Shown here: positions 9,098 to 18,340 of the stretch, in pieces
Numbering within the stretch: position 1 is the first letter of the stretch
Layout: each line of letters opens with the position of its first letter
Source of the DNA: Hymenobacter jeollabukensis
Lineage (GTDB): Bacteria; Bacteroidota; Bacteroidia; Cytophagales; Hymenobacteraceae
Direction of reading: 5' to 3'
Assembly (NCBI RefSeq): GCF_005771675.1
Contig: NZ_VAJM01000004.1
Coordinates: forward strand, 310,001-374,000
DNA length: 64,000 bases
Notes under the pieces: model-generated
What the model was told of the DNA's origin: nothing
Database searches by the model: none
What the model saw: only the letters and a program-made list of their open reading frames with translations
Program-made: the position numbers and the translations under genes

Positions 9098-10978
9098 ATG
9101 AGTTTCTGGACCAATCTTTTCGAACGCGTATCGGCCAAGCGCCCGCGCCCCGACGGCAAGCCCGCCGTGAGCGTGCGGGAGCGGTTTTCGGCCCTGCGCA
9201 ACCTGCCCGAGTTTCTGCGCCTGATCTGGCAGACCTCGCCCGGCCTCACCCTCGGCAACGTGGCCCTGCGCCTGCTGCGCGCCATGCTCCCGGTGGCCAT
9301 GCTCTACGTCGGCCAGCTCATCCTCGACAGCGTGGTGGGCCTGAGCCGGCAGCCCGCCGCCGAGCGGGTGCTCACGCCGGTGCTGGAGCTGGTGGCCCTG
9401 GAGTTCGGCCTGGCCATTCTCTCCGATGCCCTCGGCCGCGGCGTGGCCCTGCTCGATTCCCTGCTCGGCGACCTGTTTGCCAACCAGACGTCCATCCGCC
9501 TGATGCAGCACGCGGCCGAGCTGGACCTCGACCAGTTCGAGGACAGCACCTTCTACGACAAGCTGGAGCGCGCCCGCCGCCAGACCCTTTCGCGCACCGT
9601 GCTCATGGCCCAGGTGCTTTCGCAGGCCCAGGACTTCATCACCATGGCCTTCCTGGCCGTGGGTTTGGCCGCCTTCAATCCCTGGCTGCTGCTGCTGCTG
9701 CTCGTGGCCGTGGTGCCCGCCTTCCTGGGCGAGTCGCACTTCAACGAGCGCAGCTACTCGCTGGTGCACGGCTGGACGCCCGAGCGGCGCGAGCTGGACT
9801 ACCTGCGCCAGACCGGCGCCTCCGACGAAACGGCCAAGGAAGTGAAGATTTTCGGCCTGTCGGACTTTCTCATCGACCGGTTTCGCCTGCTCTCCGACCA
9901 GTTTTACCAGCAGAACCGCAGCCTCGTGATTCGGCGGGCGGGCTGGGGCACGTTCTTCGCTGCCGTGGGCGCGGCCGGCTACTACGCGGCTTACGTGTAC
10001 ATCATCAGCCAGGCCGTGCGCGGGCAAATCAGCATCGGCCAGCTCACGTTTCTGGCCGGCTCCTTCGCCCGGATGCGGGGCCTGCTCGAAGGCATCCTGA
10101 GCCGCTTCAGCTCGGTGGCCGACGGCGCCTTGTACCTGCAGGACTTCTTCGACTTCTTCCACCTGCAGCCGCGCATCCGCCGCCCCGAGGCGGGGCAGGC
10201 GGTGCGGCCCTTCCCGCGCCCGATTCGCGAAGGATTTACGTTCGATAACGTGGGCTTCAAGTACCGCAATGCCCAGAAATGGGCCCTGCGCAACCTGAGC
10301 TTCCACCTGCGCGCCGGCGAAAAGCTGGCCCTGGTGGGCGAAAACGGCGCCGGCAAAACCACCCTCGTCAAGCTGCTGGCCCGCCTCTACGACCCCACGG
10401 AAGGCCGCATCTTGCTCGACGGCCACGACTTGCGCGAGTATGATCCGGCCGAGCTGCGCCAGGAAATCGGGGTGATTTTCCAGGATTTCGTGCGCTTTCA
10501 GCTGCCGGCCGGCCAGAACCTGGCCGTGGGCCGCATCGAGGAGAAAAACAACCAGCCCCGCATCGAGCAGGCCGCCCAGCAAAGCCTGGCCGATTCCGTC
10601 ATCAGCAAGCTGCCCCAGGGCTACGAGCAGATGATCGGGCGGCGCTTCAACGGCGGCGTGGACCTCTCGGGGGGCGAGTGGCAGAAAATTGCCCTCGGCC
10701 GCGCCTACATGCGCGACGCGCAGCTGCTCATCCTCGACGAGCCCACCGCCGCCCTCGACGCCCGCGCCGAGTACGAGGTATTTCAGCGCTTCAAAGAGCT
10801 GACCCAGGGCAAAACGGCCGTGCTCATCTCGCACCGCTTCAGCACCGTGCGCATGGCCGACCGCATCCTGGTTATCGAGCACGGGCAGTTCGTGGAGCTG
10901 GGCTCGCACGAGGAGCTGCTGGCCCGCGGCGGCCGCTACGCCGAGCTGTTCCGCCTGCAGGCCGCCGGCTACCAATAA
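9098..10978 (+). CDS. ABC exporter half-transporter (membrane domain fused to ATPase)
   Basis: 626 residues. The N-terminal half (about 40-320) has the six hydrophobic spans of a type I exporter; the C-terminal half is an ATPase with Walker A GENGAGKTT (414-422), a Q-loop (GVIFQDF), signature LSGGEWQ (523-529), Walker B LLILDE with D547/E548, and switch H579 in ISHRFSTV. All catalytic residues are present, so it should be active, as a homodimer or with a partner outside the window. Substrate unknown; lipids, peptides or drugs are typical. ATG at 9098 is the first good start after the palindrome. The next gene, a small lipoprotein, starts 115 bases downstream and may not be cotranscribed. Confidence 0.93.
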   Translation: MSFWTNLFERVSAKRPRPDGKPAVSVRERFSALRNLPEFLRLIWQTSPGLTLGNVALRLLRAMLPVAMLYVGQLILDSVVGLSRQPAAERVLTPVLELVALEFGLAILSDALGRGVALLDSLLGDLFANQTSIRLMQHAAELDLDQFEDSTFYDKLERARRQTLSRTVLMAQVLSQAQDFITMAFLAVGLAAFNPWLLLLLLVAVVPAFLGESHFNERSYSLVHGWTPERRELDYLRQTGASDETAKEVKIFGLSDFLIDRFRLLSDQFYQQNRSLVIRRAGWGTFFAAVGAAGYYAAYVYIISQAVRGQISIGQLTFLAGSFARMRGLLEGILSRFSSVADGALYLQDFFDFFHLQPRIRRPEAGQAVRPFPRPIREGFTFDNVGFKYRNAQKWALRNLSFHLRAGEKLALVGENGAGKTTLVKLLARLYDPTEGRILLDGHDLREYDPAELRQEIGVIFQDFVRFQLPAGQNLAVGRIEEKNNQPRIEQAAQQSLADSVISKLPQGYEQMIGRRFNGGVDLSGGEWQKIALGRAYMRDAQLLILDEPTAALDARAEYEVFQRFKELTQGKTAVLISHRFSTVRMADRILVIEHGQFVELGSHEELLARGGRYAELFRLQAAGYQ

Positions 10979-11093
10979 GCTACTTGGGTATGGCCCATGC
11001 AACGAGTCCGGTTCTGCAATACTCCTGATCAGTACAAGGCCCGGCGCAGCCCGATGAGGCCGCAACCGCCACCTGCTTATGGACCATACGCCG

Positions 11094-11663
11094 ATGAACC
11101 ACACGCGCAAAATGCTGCTACTCGGTGGGCTGTTGCTTGGCCTGCCCGCCTGCAACGACTGCGGCCCGTTCAAACAGCAGTACATCGACGTGAACGAAGC
11201 CCGGGTCTTGACCGAACGTCACCGGCCGGGCACCAGCGTGGTGGTTGTCGGGGCCGGCGAAACGGTGGCGGCCACCGAACTGCGGCTGCAACTGCTGCTG
11301 CTCGGCCCGGCCTACAGCGCGGTTTCTGAGCGAGCGGGCGGGTTTGCTGCCGTAGCCTGCGAGCCAGCCGATCCGCAGTACACCGAAACCGTGGATTCGC
11401 TGCGCGTGAGCAGCCGGTATTCTTTCGATGCCACTCACCCCGCCGGGACTTCGCTGAACGACCTCATTCAGACCGATAACGGCATGAGCAGTCTGACCGA
11501 TCTGCTCCGCACGCCGCAGCCAGTGGGAAGGATCCGTAACGAAAGGCTGCGGCTGGCCCAGGCACCCGCCAGCGCGGGCCCGCAGCAGTTTCGGGTGCGC
11601 GTCCACCTGACCAACGGCGAAGTATACATCGTCGAAACGCCAGTGCTAAACGTAACTCCTTGA
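11094..11663 (+). CDS. small lipoprotein of unknown function
   Basis: 189 residues from the ATG at 11094 (MNHTRKMLLLGGLLLGLPAC); an ATG 15 bases upstream is also possible but would lengthen the n-region. The signal ends in a lipobox LPAC with the lipidated cysteine at 20, so the protein is probably anchored in the inner or outer membrane and faces the periplasm. The mature part is a soluble, mostly beta-type domain (RYSFDATHPAG, QFRVRVHLTNGEVYIVETP). It vaguely recalls DUF5034-type Bacteroidetes lipoproteins, but I cannot confirm this. No operon partner is evident. Confidence 0.75.
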   Translation: MNHTRKMLLLGGLLLGLPACNDCGPFKQQYIDVNEARVLTERHRPGTSVVVVGAGETVAATELRLQLLLLGPAYSAVSERAGGFAAVACEPADPQYTETVDSLRVSSRYSFDATHPAGTSLNDLIQTDNGMSSLTDLLRTPQPVGRIRNERLRLAQAPASAGPQQFRVRVHLTNGEVYIVETPVLNVTP

Positions 11664-11815
11664 TGACCATGGGTGTGCAGGGGAGATGAGGAAAATTTAC
11701 AGGTCATTGCAACCTGGCTGGGTAAAATAGGATCATAGGGGGCAGAGGCAGCAGCCACGGGCCATCATTGCCGGTGGCCCGGCCGCTGTCTTCAGCGCTA
11801 CTATTCTTACCCACC

Positions 11816-12319
11816 GTGAAGTTGTTTATTACTGCCAGCCTGTTGGTCGTGCTGATCGGCACGAGCTGCCAGCACGATTCGGCCACCGCCCAGCCGGGCG
11901 GTGGCACCTATGCTACTGCCGCCAGCCTGACCATCGAGGCCGCTGATTTCGTCGACGAAAGCGCCCGCGAAGCCGCCCGCCTGGCCTACGCCGAAGAAGT
12001 GCTGCGGCGCAAAAGCACCCGGCAGCTGCCCAGCCACCTGCGCCGCCGCCGCTACCAGGCCCTGAAAGTGCTGCACAAGTACCGCACCACCGGGCAAGTG
12101 GTGGTGCCCGCCGCCGCCCCCGGCCTACTCGACCCGGAGGGCCGCCCCGCCGCCCTGGGCTACCTGATGCAGCAAACCGGCCGCCCCGACCTGCCCGCGC
12201 AGCTCGACCGCCAGTACCACGCACCCCTCAGCGCCATCGACGACGCGGCCCTGCGCCATTGGGTACGCATGTCGGGCCTGACGATGGAGGAATGCGCCAT
12301 GATTCAGGGCGCGCGCTAG
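11816..12319 (+). CDS. small secreted protein of unknown function
   Basis: 167 residues from a GTG at 11816 (reads KLFITASLLVVLIGTSC after the start), chosen because it gives a compact signal peptide; an ATG at 11768 would add 16 residues before it. The signal ends in GTSC, a weak lipobox. The mature part is helical and rich in Arg/Ala (LRRRRYQALKVLHKYR) with the conserved-looking end LRHWVRMSGLTMEECAMIQG. I do not recognise the family. It converges with xdhC, 57 bases away; no clear terminator between them. Confidence 0.7.
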   Translation: MKLFITASLLVVLIGTSCQHDSATAQPGGGTYATAASLTIEAADFVDESAREAARLAYAEEVLRRKSTRQLPSHLRRRRYQALKVLHKYRTTGQVVVPAAAPGLLDPEGRPAALGYLMQQTGRPDLPAQLDRQYHAPLSAIDDAALRHWVRMSGLTMEECAMIQGAR

Positions 12320-12376
12320 AAGTCAGCGGCGGACAGCCGCGCTCAACCTGCGCTGCTAAACCTTGGCAACGGCGGC

Positions 12377-13396
12377 CTAGCCCCGGGGCGCGTTGCGGGC
12401 TCGAATCAGCTCGGCGGCTACGCTGATGGCTATTTCCTCGGGCGTGCGGCTGTGAATGGGCAGGCCGATGGGCGCGTGCACCCGGGCCAGCTGCTCCTCC
12501 GAATAGCCTTCGGCCCGCAGCTCTTTGCGCATGGTCGCAATTTTGGCGGCGCTGCCCATCACGCCCAGGTAGGCAAACTGCCGCCCGAGCAGCTGCCGCA
12601 GCGCCACTCCATCGGTGCGGTAGCCGAAGATCATGATGACCACGTACTGGTGCAGGCCTTCGGCAATGACCTGATCAAGCGCGGCGTAGTCGACGGTGCG
12701 CTTTTCGTGGGCATAGGGATTGAGCTGCAAGGTGTTCAGACCGGTGCGGTCGTCGAGCACGGTGAGGCGGAAGTCGAGGTTGGCCACCACCTGCGACAGG
12801 GCTAGTCCCACGTGGCCGCCGCCCACGATGGTCAGCTGCTCGCGGAACCCGAGAATCTCGCGGTACTCCCACGCGTCGTCGGCGCTACGGTGCAGGCCGG
12901 CGGGCGTGGGCAGCGGGCCTGCTTCGGCGTGCAGTTCGCCCGCGGCCGTGCAGCGCAGCCAGGCGCGGCGGTTGTGCTGCAGAGCGTCGGCCACGAAGCG
13001 CAGCGTGGGCAGGTGGTCGTCGTGCAGCGGCAGCAGCAGCAGCGTCTGCTGCCCCGAGCAAATCATGCCCGAGCGGTTGTGCGGGGCCTCGCCGCGGTGA
13101 ATCTGCTCGCGCAGCAACACCTCCCGGGGGCCTTCGGCAAGGCCGTGGCGGGCCAGCTCCACGAACTTGTGCTCCATGATGCCGCCCCCGATAGAGCCCA
13201 CCATGCTGCCCGGCGCTACGCTCATCTTGAAGCCCTGCCGCCCCGGACTGGAGCCGCTGCTGCTCACCACCAGCAGCAAGCTCACCGGAATGCCCGCGCG
13301 CAGACACGCAATGGCGTGCTGCCATACCAGCAGGTCGCGTGGAACGGAGGGTGAGGCGTTAAAAAAGTCCAAGGTGGTGGGTGAATCCAACTGCAA
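12377..13396 (-). CDS. xdhC: XdhC/CoxI-family molybdenum cofactor insertion protein
   Basis: About 339 residues. XdhC proteins bind the molybdenum cofactor, promote its sulfuration and pass it to xanthine dehydrogenase. Seen here: an N-terminal XdhC/CoxI domain with MVGSIGGGIMEHK, C113 in the MICSGQQ motif, and a C-terminal Rossmann domain with IVGGGHVGLAL (about 188-200) and a GVMGSAAKI loop. Start is uncertain: the frame is closed upstream by a stop, so the first possible codon is TTG at 13396, followed by another TTG two codons later; no ATG is available before the domain. It lies downstream of xdhB on the same strand, but a terminator (13508-13545) separates them. Confidence 0.9.
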   Translation of the reverse strand: MQLDSPTTLDFFNASPSVPRDLLVWQHAIACLRAGIPVSLLLVVSSSGSSPGRQGFKMSVAPGSMVGSIGGGIMEHKFVELARHGLAEGPREVLLREQIHRGEAPHNRSGMICSGQQTLLLLPLHDDHLPTLRFVADALQHNRRAWLRCTAAGELHAEAGPLPTPAGLHRSADDAWEYREILGFREQLTIVGGGHVGLALSQVVANLDFRLTVLDDRTGLNTLQLNPYAHEKRTVDYAALDQVIAEGLHQYVVIMIFGYRTDGVALRQLLGRQFAYLGVMGSAAKIATMRKELRAEGYSEEQLARVHAPIGLPIHSRTPEEIAISVAAELIRARNAPRG

Positions 13397-13507
13397 GAAA
13401 GCATTTTAAAGGCAAAAAATAGGATATCGGCACGGGCATTTTCACATTGCTTAGATTAGTTCAACTCTTCGTGCTACCCATACTTCAGCTAAGACCGCGT
13501 TTTGAAG

Positions 13508-13545
13508 GCAAAAACGCCCGCCCGGTACGTTACCAGACGGGCGTT
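13508..13545 (-). terminator. terminator downstream of xdhB
   Basis: AACGCCCG (13513-13520) pairs with CGGGCGTT (13538-13545). Read on the minus strand, the stem is followed by GTTTTTG, a T-run. It lies between the xdhB stop and the xdhC start. Confidence 0.65.
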
Positions 13546-13568
13546 AGGCGCGTGGCAGTGGGCTGGGG

Positions 13569-15869
13569 CTACGAAGCCATAGTCGATGCGCGGGAGGCAG
13601 TAGCCACCGGCACCTTGGCCGGGGCGTAGAGGCTGGTCAGCACTTTCTCGGGGGTGATGGGGGCGGAGAAGGCCGGGCGCACGTCGGGGCGGAAGGCGCG
13701 CACGGCGTTGCGGATGGCGAAGTAGCCGCCCAGACCGTACATCAGCGGCGGCTCGCCCACGGCCTTGGCCCGCAGAATGGCGTTGGGGTGGCCGGGCGTT
13801 TCCAGAAATTCCACGTCGAGCACGACGGGCACGCTGTAAAGGTCCGGCACCTTGTAGGTGCTCAGGGCATTGCTGAGCAGGCGGCCGTCGGCGTTGTAAA
13901 TCAGCTCCTCCATGGTCATCCAGCCCAGGCCCTGCACCAGCCCGCCCTCGATCTGCCCCCGGTCGATGCCCGGGGTGAAGCTCTGGCCGAAGTCGTGCAC
14001 CAGGCGCACCGCGTCCACGTCGTAGGTGCCGCGCACGGCGTCGACGGTGGCCTGCACCACGGCCGTGCCGTAGACGTGGTAGGCGAAGGGGTGCCCCTTT
14101 TCCTGGGTCTGGTCGAACCACAGGTCGGGCGTGGCGTAGTGGGCGTTTTCCGTCAGGCTCACCCGCTTCCAGTAGGCCGTCGACACCAGCTTTTCCCAGT
14201 CGGTTTCGGCGGGCGTGCCGGCAGCCAGCACCTGCTCGTCGTGGATGTCGAGGCCCTCGTAGTTCATCTGCAGATCCTCGGCGGCGTGGCGCAGCAGGCG
14301 GGTGCGCAGCTCCCGGCAGGCCATTTCCACGGCCTTGCCGTTGAGGTCGGCCGTGGCCGAAGCGGCGGAAGGGGAGGTGTTGGCCACGCGGGTGGTGTTG
14401 GTGGCTTCCAGCCGCACACGGTTCGGGTTGATGCCCAGGGTGCGGGCAGCCACCTGAATCATCTTGGTATTCACGCCCTGGCCCATTTCCACCGCGCCGG
14501 TGCTGATGCCCACCGAGCCGTCGGTGTAGATGTGCACCAGCGCCCGGGCCTGGTTCATGGCCGTTTTGGTGAACGAAATGCCGAAGCAGATGGGCATCAC
14601 CGCCAGCCCGCGCTTTTTCGTCGCGTTTTGGTTGTTAAAGGAATCGACTTCATCCTGCCAGCCGGCCAGGTCAAACTTCTGCTCGGCGGCCTGCCAACTC
14701 AGCCCGGCGTTGCAGGCTTCCACGCGCTGCCCGTAGGGGAACACCTGCCCGTCCTCGAGCAGGTTGCGGCGCTGAATCTCGTAGGCCGGCACGCCCAGCT
14801 GTTCGGCCGCCTGGGCAATGGCCGACTCGATGACGAACATGCCCTGCGGCCCGCCGAAGCCGCGGAAGGCGGTGTTGGGCGGCAGATTGGTGCGGCAGCT
14901 GTAGGCCGTGGCCCGCACGTTGGGGATGAAGTAGGTATTGCAGGCGTGAAACAGGGTGCGCTCCAGCACGGCCGGCGAAAGGTCGGCCGCCGCGCCGGCA
15001 TTCTGGTAGAAGGTCACCTCGTAGGCCAGCAGCTTCAGATCGGCCGAGAGGCCCAGCTTGAAGTCGGAGGAGTACGGGTGGCGCTTGCCGGTCATGCGCA
15101 GGTCGTCGTGGCGGGGCAGCACCAGCTTCACGGGCTTCTTCAGCACGTAGGCGGCCAGCGCGGCCATGGCGCCCCAGGTGGTGGCCTGGTCTTCCTTGCC
15201 GCCGAAACCGCCGCCCAGGCGCACCACGTCCACTTCCACCTTGTGCATCCCGGTGCCGAGCACCCGCGCCGTGTGGCGCTGCACGGCCGTCGGGCCTTGG
15301 GTGGACGAATGCACCCGCACCCCGCCGCCGTCGGTGGGGTAGGCGTAGGCACCCTGCGTTTCGATGTAGAGGTGCTCCTGCCCGCCGTTTTCGGCCGTGC
15401 CCTCGATGATGTGGGCGCAGTCGGCCCAAGCGGTAGCCGGGTCGCCGAGGCGGAAGGTGCGCGGCGGCACAATCAGCTCGCCCTGGGCCTGCGCCACCCG
15501 CGGGTCGGTAATGACGGGCAGCGGCGTGATGTCGGCCTCGATGAGCCGGACGGCGGCGCGGGCCTGGGCCTCGGTTTCGGCCAGCACCAGAGCCACCGGC
15601 TGACTCTGAAAGTGCACGTGGCCCTCGGCCAGCAGCGGCTCGTCGGGCACGATGCCGCCAATCTGGTTTTCGCCCGGAATGTCCTCGGCCGTGAGGATGC
15701 GCACCACGCCCGGGGCGCGGCGGGCGGCCTGCAGGTTCAGCCCGTCGAGCACGCCGTGGGCCAGCGGGGAGCCGAACACGGCCGCGTGCAGCGTGCCGCG
15801 CTGCACCGGAATGTCGTCGAGGTATTGGGATTCGCCGCGCACGTGGCCGGCTGCATCGAGGTTGTGCAT
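13569..15869 (-). CDS. xdhB: xanthine dehydrogenase, molybdopterin-binding subunit
   Basis: 766 residues from the ATG at 15869 (MHNLDAAGHVRGESQYLDD); the open frame extends 18 codons further, but into an inverted repeat. This subunit holds the Mo-molybdopterin site where hypoxanthine and xanthine are hydroxylated to urate. Seen: N-terminal a/b hammerhead domain with GESQYLDD; Moco-binding loops GGGFGGKEDQ (about 215-225), FRGFGGPQG, GAVEMGQGV and TSPSAASATADLNGKAV; and GEPP with E706, matching the catalytic glutamate. Length fits the XdhB type. It works with the FeS/FAD subunit coded just upstream and with XdhC downstream. Confidence 0.95.
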   Translation of the reverse strand: MHNLDAAGHVRGESQYLDDIPVQRGTLHAAVFGSPLAHGVLDGLNLQAARRAPGVVRILTAEDIPGENQIGGIVPDEPLLAEGHVHFQSQPVALVLAETEAQARAAVRLIEADITPLPVITDPRVAQAQGELIVPPRTFRLGDPATAWADCAHIIEGTAENGGQEHLYIETQGAYAYPTDGGGVRVHSSTQGPTAVQRHTARVLGTGMHKVEVDVVRLGGGFGGKEDQATTWGAMAALAAYVLKKPVKLVLPRHDDLRMTGKRHPYSSDFKLGLSADLKLLAYEVTFYQNAGAAADLSPAVLERTLFHACNTYFIPNVRATAYSCRTNLPPNTAFRGFGGPQGMFVIESAIAQAAEQLGVPAYEIQRRNLLEDGQVFPYGQRVEACNAGLSWQAAEQKFDLAGWQDEVDSFNNQNATKKRGLAVMPICFGISFTKTAMNQARALVHIYTDGSVGISTGAVEMGQGVNTKMIQVAARTLGINPNRVRLEATNTTRVANTSPSAASATADLNGKAVEMACRELRTRLLRHAAEDLQMNYEGLDIHDEQVLAAGTPAETDWEKLVSTAYWKRVSLTENAHYATPDLWFDQTQEKGHPFAYHVYGTAVVQATVDAVRGTYDVDAVRLVHDFGQSFTPGIDRGQIEGGLVQGLGWMTMEELIYNADGRLLSNALSTYKVPDLYSVPVVLDVEFLETPGHPNAILRAKAVGEPPLMYGLGGYFAIRNAVRAFRPDVRPAFSAPITPEKVLTSLYAPAKVPVATASRASTMAS

Positions 15870-15889
15870 GGGAAGGGAAAGGCGAAAAG

Positions 15890-16107
15890 CTCCTCTCCTT
15901 CTTTGAAGGAGGGGACGCGGCAAGTTTACTGGCCGCTGGGGTGGTTCGGTCGTTGCTGACGTTGTTTAGACCACGGATGACAGTGATGATTCGCGGATGA
16001 TACTGATTAGCGCTGATGCCAGAAATTGCTATCAGGCATCAGCAACGACCGAACCACCCCAGTCAACGCTAACGCGTTGACGTCCCCTCCTTCAAAAAGG
16101 AGGGGAG
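15890..16107. repeat. inverted repeat between xdhA and xdhB
   Basis: Two nested pairs of arms: outer 15890-15917 with 16081-16107 (CTCCTCTCCTTCTTTGAAGG-type against CCTTCAAAAAGGAGGGGAG-type, few differences), and inner 15936-15959 with 16039-16062, a perfect 24-bp match. The spacer includes a further 9-bp pair GCTGATGCC (16012-16020) / GGCATCAGC (16035-16043) that competes with the inner arm. It fills the gap between two genes whose products form one enzyme. Confidence 0.85.
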
Positions 16108-16118
16108 TTTGGTCGTTC

Positions 16119-17579
16119 TTAAACCAGCTCCTGCAGGGCCAGCTGCTGCGGGAAATGCTCCAGGAAGTGGGCGTAGAGCAGCTGGCGCAGCAGCAGGCGC
16201 TTGTACTCCGAGGTGCCGCGGGCGTCGCTGATGGGGCTGATTTCCTGCTGGGCCAGCTCGTTGGCGGCCCGCAGGGTATCGGGCGTCAGCGGCTGGCCGG
16301 CCAGCCACTCGGAGGTGCGGCGCAGGTACAGAGGCGTGGGGCCCACGCCGCCGGCGGCCAGGTGGGCCTCCTGAATCACGCCCTCGTGCACGCGCAGGCG
16401 GGCGGCCGAGTTCACGCTGGCAATGTCGAGGTGGGTGCGCTTGCTGACTTTTTCGAAGTTGAACACCTCCTCGGCCGTCGGCGGGCGGAAGCTAATGGCC
16501 ACCAGCTGCTCGTCGGGCTGGCGGTTGAGCTGCTTGTAGCCGCGGTACAGCTCGCGCAGCGGCAACTGGCGCTGCTGGCCGGCGGCGTTCTGCAGGGTCA
16601 GCTCGGCGTCGAGGGCCAGGAAGAAGATGGTCAGGTCGCCGATGGGGGAGGCGTTGACGAAGTTGCCGGCCACGGTGGCCATGTTGCGAATCGGCGTGCT
16701 CGACACCAGCTTCAGGTGCCGGCGCAGGCGCGGGAAGCGGCTCAGCAGCAGCTCGGAGCTGCGCAGGTCTTCCACCGTGGTGGCCGCGCCCAGCATGATG
16801 CGCCCGTCGGCTTCTGCGCGGATAAAGCAGCGCTCCTGCTGGCCGTAGAGTAATTGCACTTCGGCGGCCAGCACCTCGTCGGCGCGCTGCACCAGCAGGT
16901 CGGTGCCGCCGCCGAGCAGGTAGCGGGCCGCGTCGGCGTCGAGCTGCCCGCCGGTGCGGGCGGCCACGTCGGCCACGGTGTCGACGCGCAGCTCGGCCAG
17001 GCGTTCGGGCATCCGCTCGAAATAAGCCGGCACGAAGCCCTGCTGCACCAGCCACTGCAGCCGCGCCGGGGCCGCGTCGCGCTCCAGCAGCTGGGCCGTG
17101 AGCCGGTCGGTGGCCCGTTCCAGGGACTTGTAGCCCGTGCAGCGGCAGATGTTGCCGTCGATACTGGCGCGGGCGTCCTCGGCGGTGGCCGCGCCGCCCA
17201 GGCAGTGCCCGGTCAAGGACATCACGAAGCCCGGCGTGCAGAAGCCGCACTGGGTGCCGCCCTCGGCCACGATGGCCTGCTGCACCGGCGTGAGACTCGG
17301 GGCCGCTTGGCTGATGCCCTCCACCGTGACGATGTGCCGGCCATGGGCATTGCCCAGGGGCGTGAGGCAGCTGGTCATGGACTGGTAGCGCACGACGGGT
17401 TGGCCGTTGGCATCCGGGCGCAGTTCGCCCACCAGCACGGTGCAGGCGCCGCAGTCGCCCTCGCGGCAGCCGATTTTGGTGCCGGTCAGGTGCTGCTGGT
17501 AGCGGATGTAGTCGAGCAGGGTGCTGCCAGCCCGGTGAGTGGGACGCACGAGCTGGTCGTTGAGGTAAAACTGGAGCAT
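16119..17579 (-). CDS. xdhA: xanthine dehydrogenase, [2Fe-2S]/FAD subunit
   Basis: 486 residues. This subunit takes electrons from the Mo site through two iron-sulfur clusters to FAD and NAD+. Seen: plant-type [2Fe-2S] cluster cysteines C38, C43, C46 and C71 (GCREGDCGACT ... MTSC); the second cluster C111, C114, C145, C147 (QCGFCTPG and ICRCTGY); FAD-binding loops LLGGGTDL (221-228) and TVAGNFVNASPIGDL; and a C-terminal FAD/dehydrogenase domain. All cluster ligands are intact. FeS and FAD parts are fused, as in XdhA. First gene of the xdhA-xdhB-xdhC series on the minus strand, divergent from the DUF4136 gene. Confidence 0.95.
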   Translation of the reverse strand: MLQFYLNDQLVRPTHRAGSTLLDYIRYQQHLTGTKIGCREGDCGACTVLVGELRPDANGQPVVRYQSMTSCLTPLGNAHGRHIVTVEGISQAAPSLTPVQQAIVAEGGTQCGFCTPGFVMSLTGHCLGGAATAEDARASIDGNICRCTGYKSLERATDRLTAQLLERDAAPARLQWLVQQGFVPAYFERMPERLAELRVDTVADVAARTGGQLDADAARYLLGGGTDLLVQRADEVLAAEVQLLYGQQERCFIRAEADGRIMLGAATTVEDLRSSELLLSRFPRLRRHLKLVSSTPIRNMATVAGNFVNASPIGDLTIFFLALDAELTLQNAAGQQRQLPLRELYRGYKQLNRQPDEQLVAISFRPPTAEEVFNFEKVSKRTHLDIASVNSAARLRVHEGVIQEAHLAAGGVGPTPLYLRRTSEWLAGQPLTPDTLRAANELAQQEISPISDARGTSEYKRLLLRQLLYAHFLEHFPQQLALQELV

Positions 17580-17740
17580 AGGGAAAGCGCCGCCGTGGGG
17601 CGGACCAGCAATATAGCAATTCCGGGAACGGGTAGTAAACTCGGTCGTTTAAACTTTGAGAATCAAGCGCTATATTTTTTGCGTAAACAGAAATATGCCT
17701 AACTTCTAAACCCTAACACCTCATTGCCCGCGCTGCCCCT

Positions 17741-18340
17741 ATGAAACCTACCGCTACTGTTGCAACTGTTGTCCTGGCTCTGCTGCTGAGCAGCTGTTTT
17801 ACCGCGCGCGAAGGGCGCATTGAGTCCGACTACAGCTACGCGGGCAACTTCCGCCATTACCGCACTTTCGCCTTTTTGCAGGGCGCCGATGGCACCACCC
17901 GCGACAGCGCCGCCGTGCTCGACGAAACCGTGCGCGACGCCATTCAGACCCACCTGCGCGCCCAGGGCTACAAGCTCAACCAGCGCCGGCCCGACCTGCT
18001 GATTTCCTACCGCGTGTTCGACGGGGCCATGCGCTTCACCGGCTACAACCAGCCCGACCTGATGCAGTGGGTGCGCAAGGAATCGGTGGAAGACGACGAG
18101 ACGCCCACCGACGAGCGGCAGGGCTACGACCGGGTGCGCTACCTGCTCAACGACGGCACGCTGCTCATTACCCTCATCGACCACAAAAACGGCCGGGCCG
18201 TGTGGCAGGGCTACGCCTCCAACGTGACGGCCCGGCAGGGCACCCAGGCCAGCATCATCATGCGCCGCGCCGTGCGCTCCATCTTCGACCGTTACCGCGT
18301 GTTGTCGGAAGACTACCAGAACGAGCCGCAGATGCGGTAG
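17741..18340 (+). CDS. DUF4136 lipoprotein
   Basis: 199 residues. The signal peptide ends in LLLSSC with the lipidated cysteine at 19. The mature part has the DUF4136 pattern: SDYSYAGNFRHYRTFAF near the start, then DAIQTHLRAQGYK, DLLISYRVFDG and a C-terminal basic helix VRSIFDRYRV. Members are periplasmic or outer-membrane lipoproteins of unknown role. Its TAG stop (18338-18340) forms the first three bases of the long inverted repeat that follows. Confidence 0.88.
   Translation: MKPTATVATVVLALLLSSCFTAREGRIESDYSYAGNFRHYRTFAFLQGADGTTRDSAAVLDETVRDAIQTHLRAQGYKLNQRRPDLLISYRVFDGAMRFTGYNQPDLMQWVRKESVEDDETPTDERQGYDRVRYLLNDGTLLITLIDHKNGRAVWQGYASNVTARQGTQASIIMRRAVRSIFDRYRVLSEDYQNEPQMR

Noticed and set aside
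9017-11185. A frame of 722 codons antisense to the ABC exporter
   Set aside because: No motif, and it runs through the palindrome and past both ends of the real gene.
13788-15959. A frame of 723 codons antisense to xdhB
   Set aside because: Mirror frame of a highly conserved gene, His/Gly/Val-rich and without motifs.
15966-16020. Short repeats around GCGGATGATACTGATT-like words as a possible CRISPR
   Set aside because: Units are irregular and very short with no even spacers; no cas gene in the window. No CRISPR array was seen anywhere.
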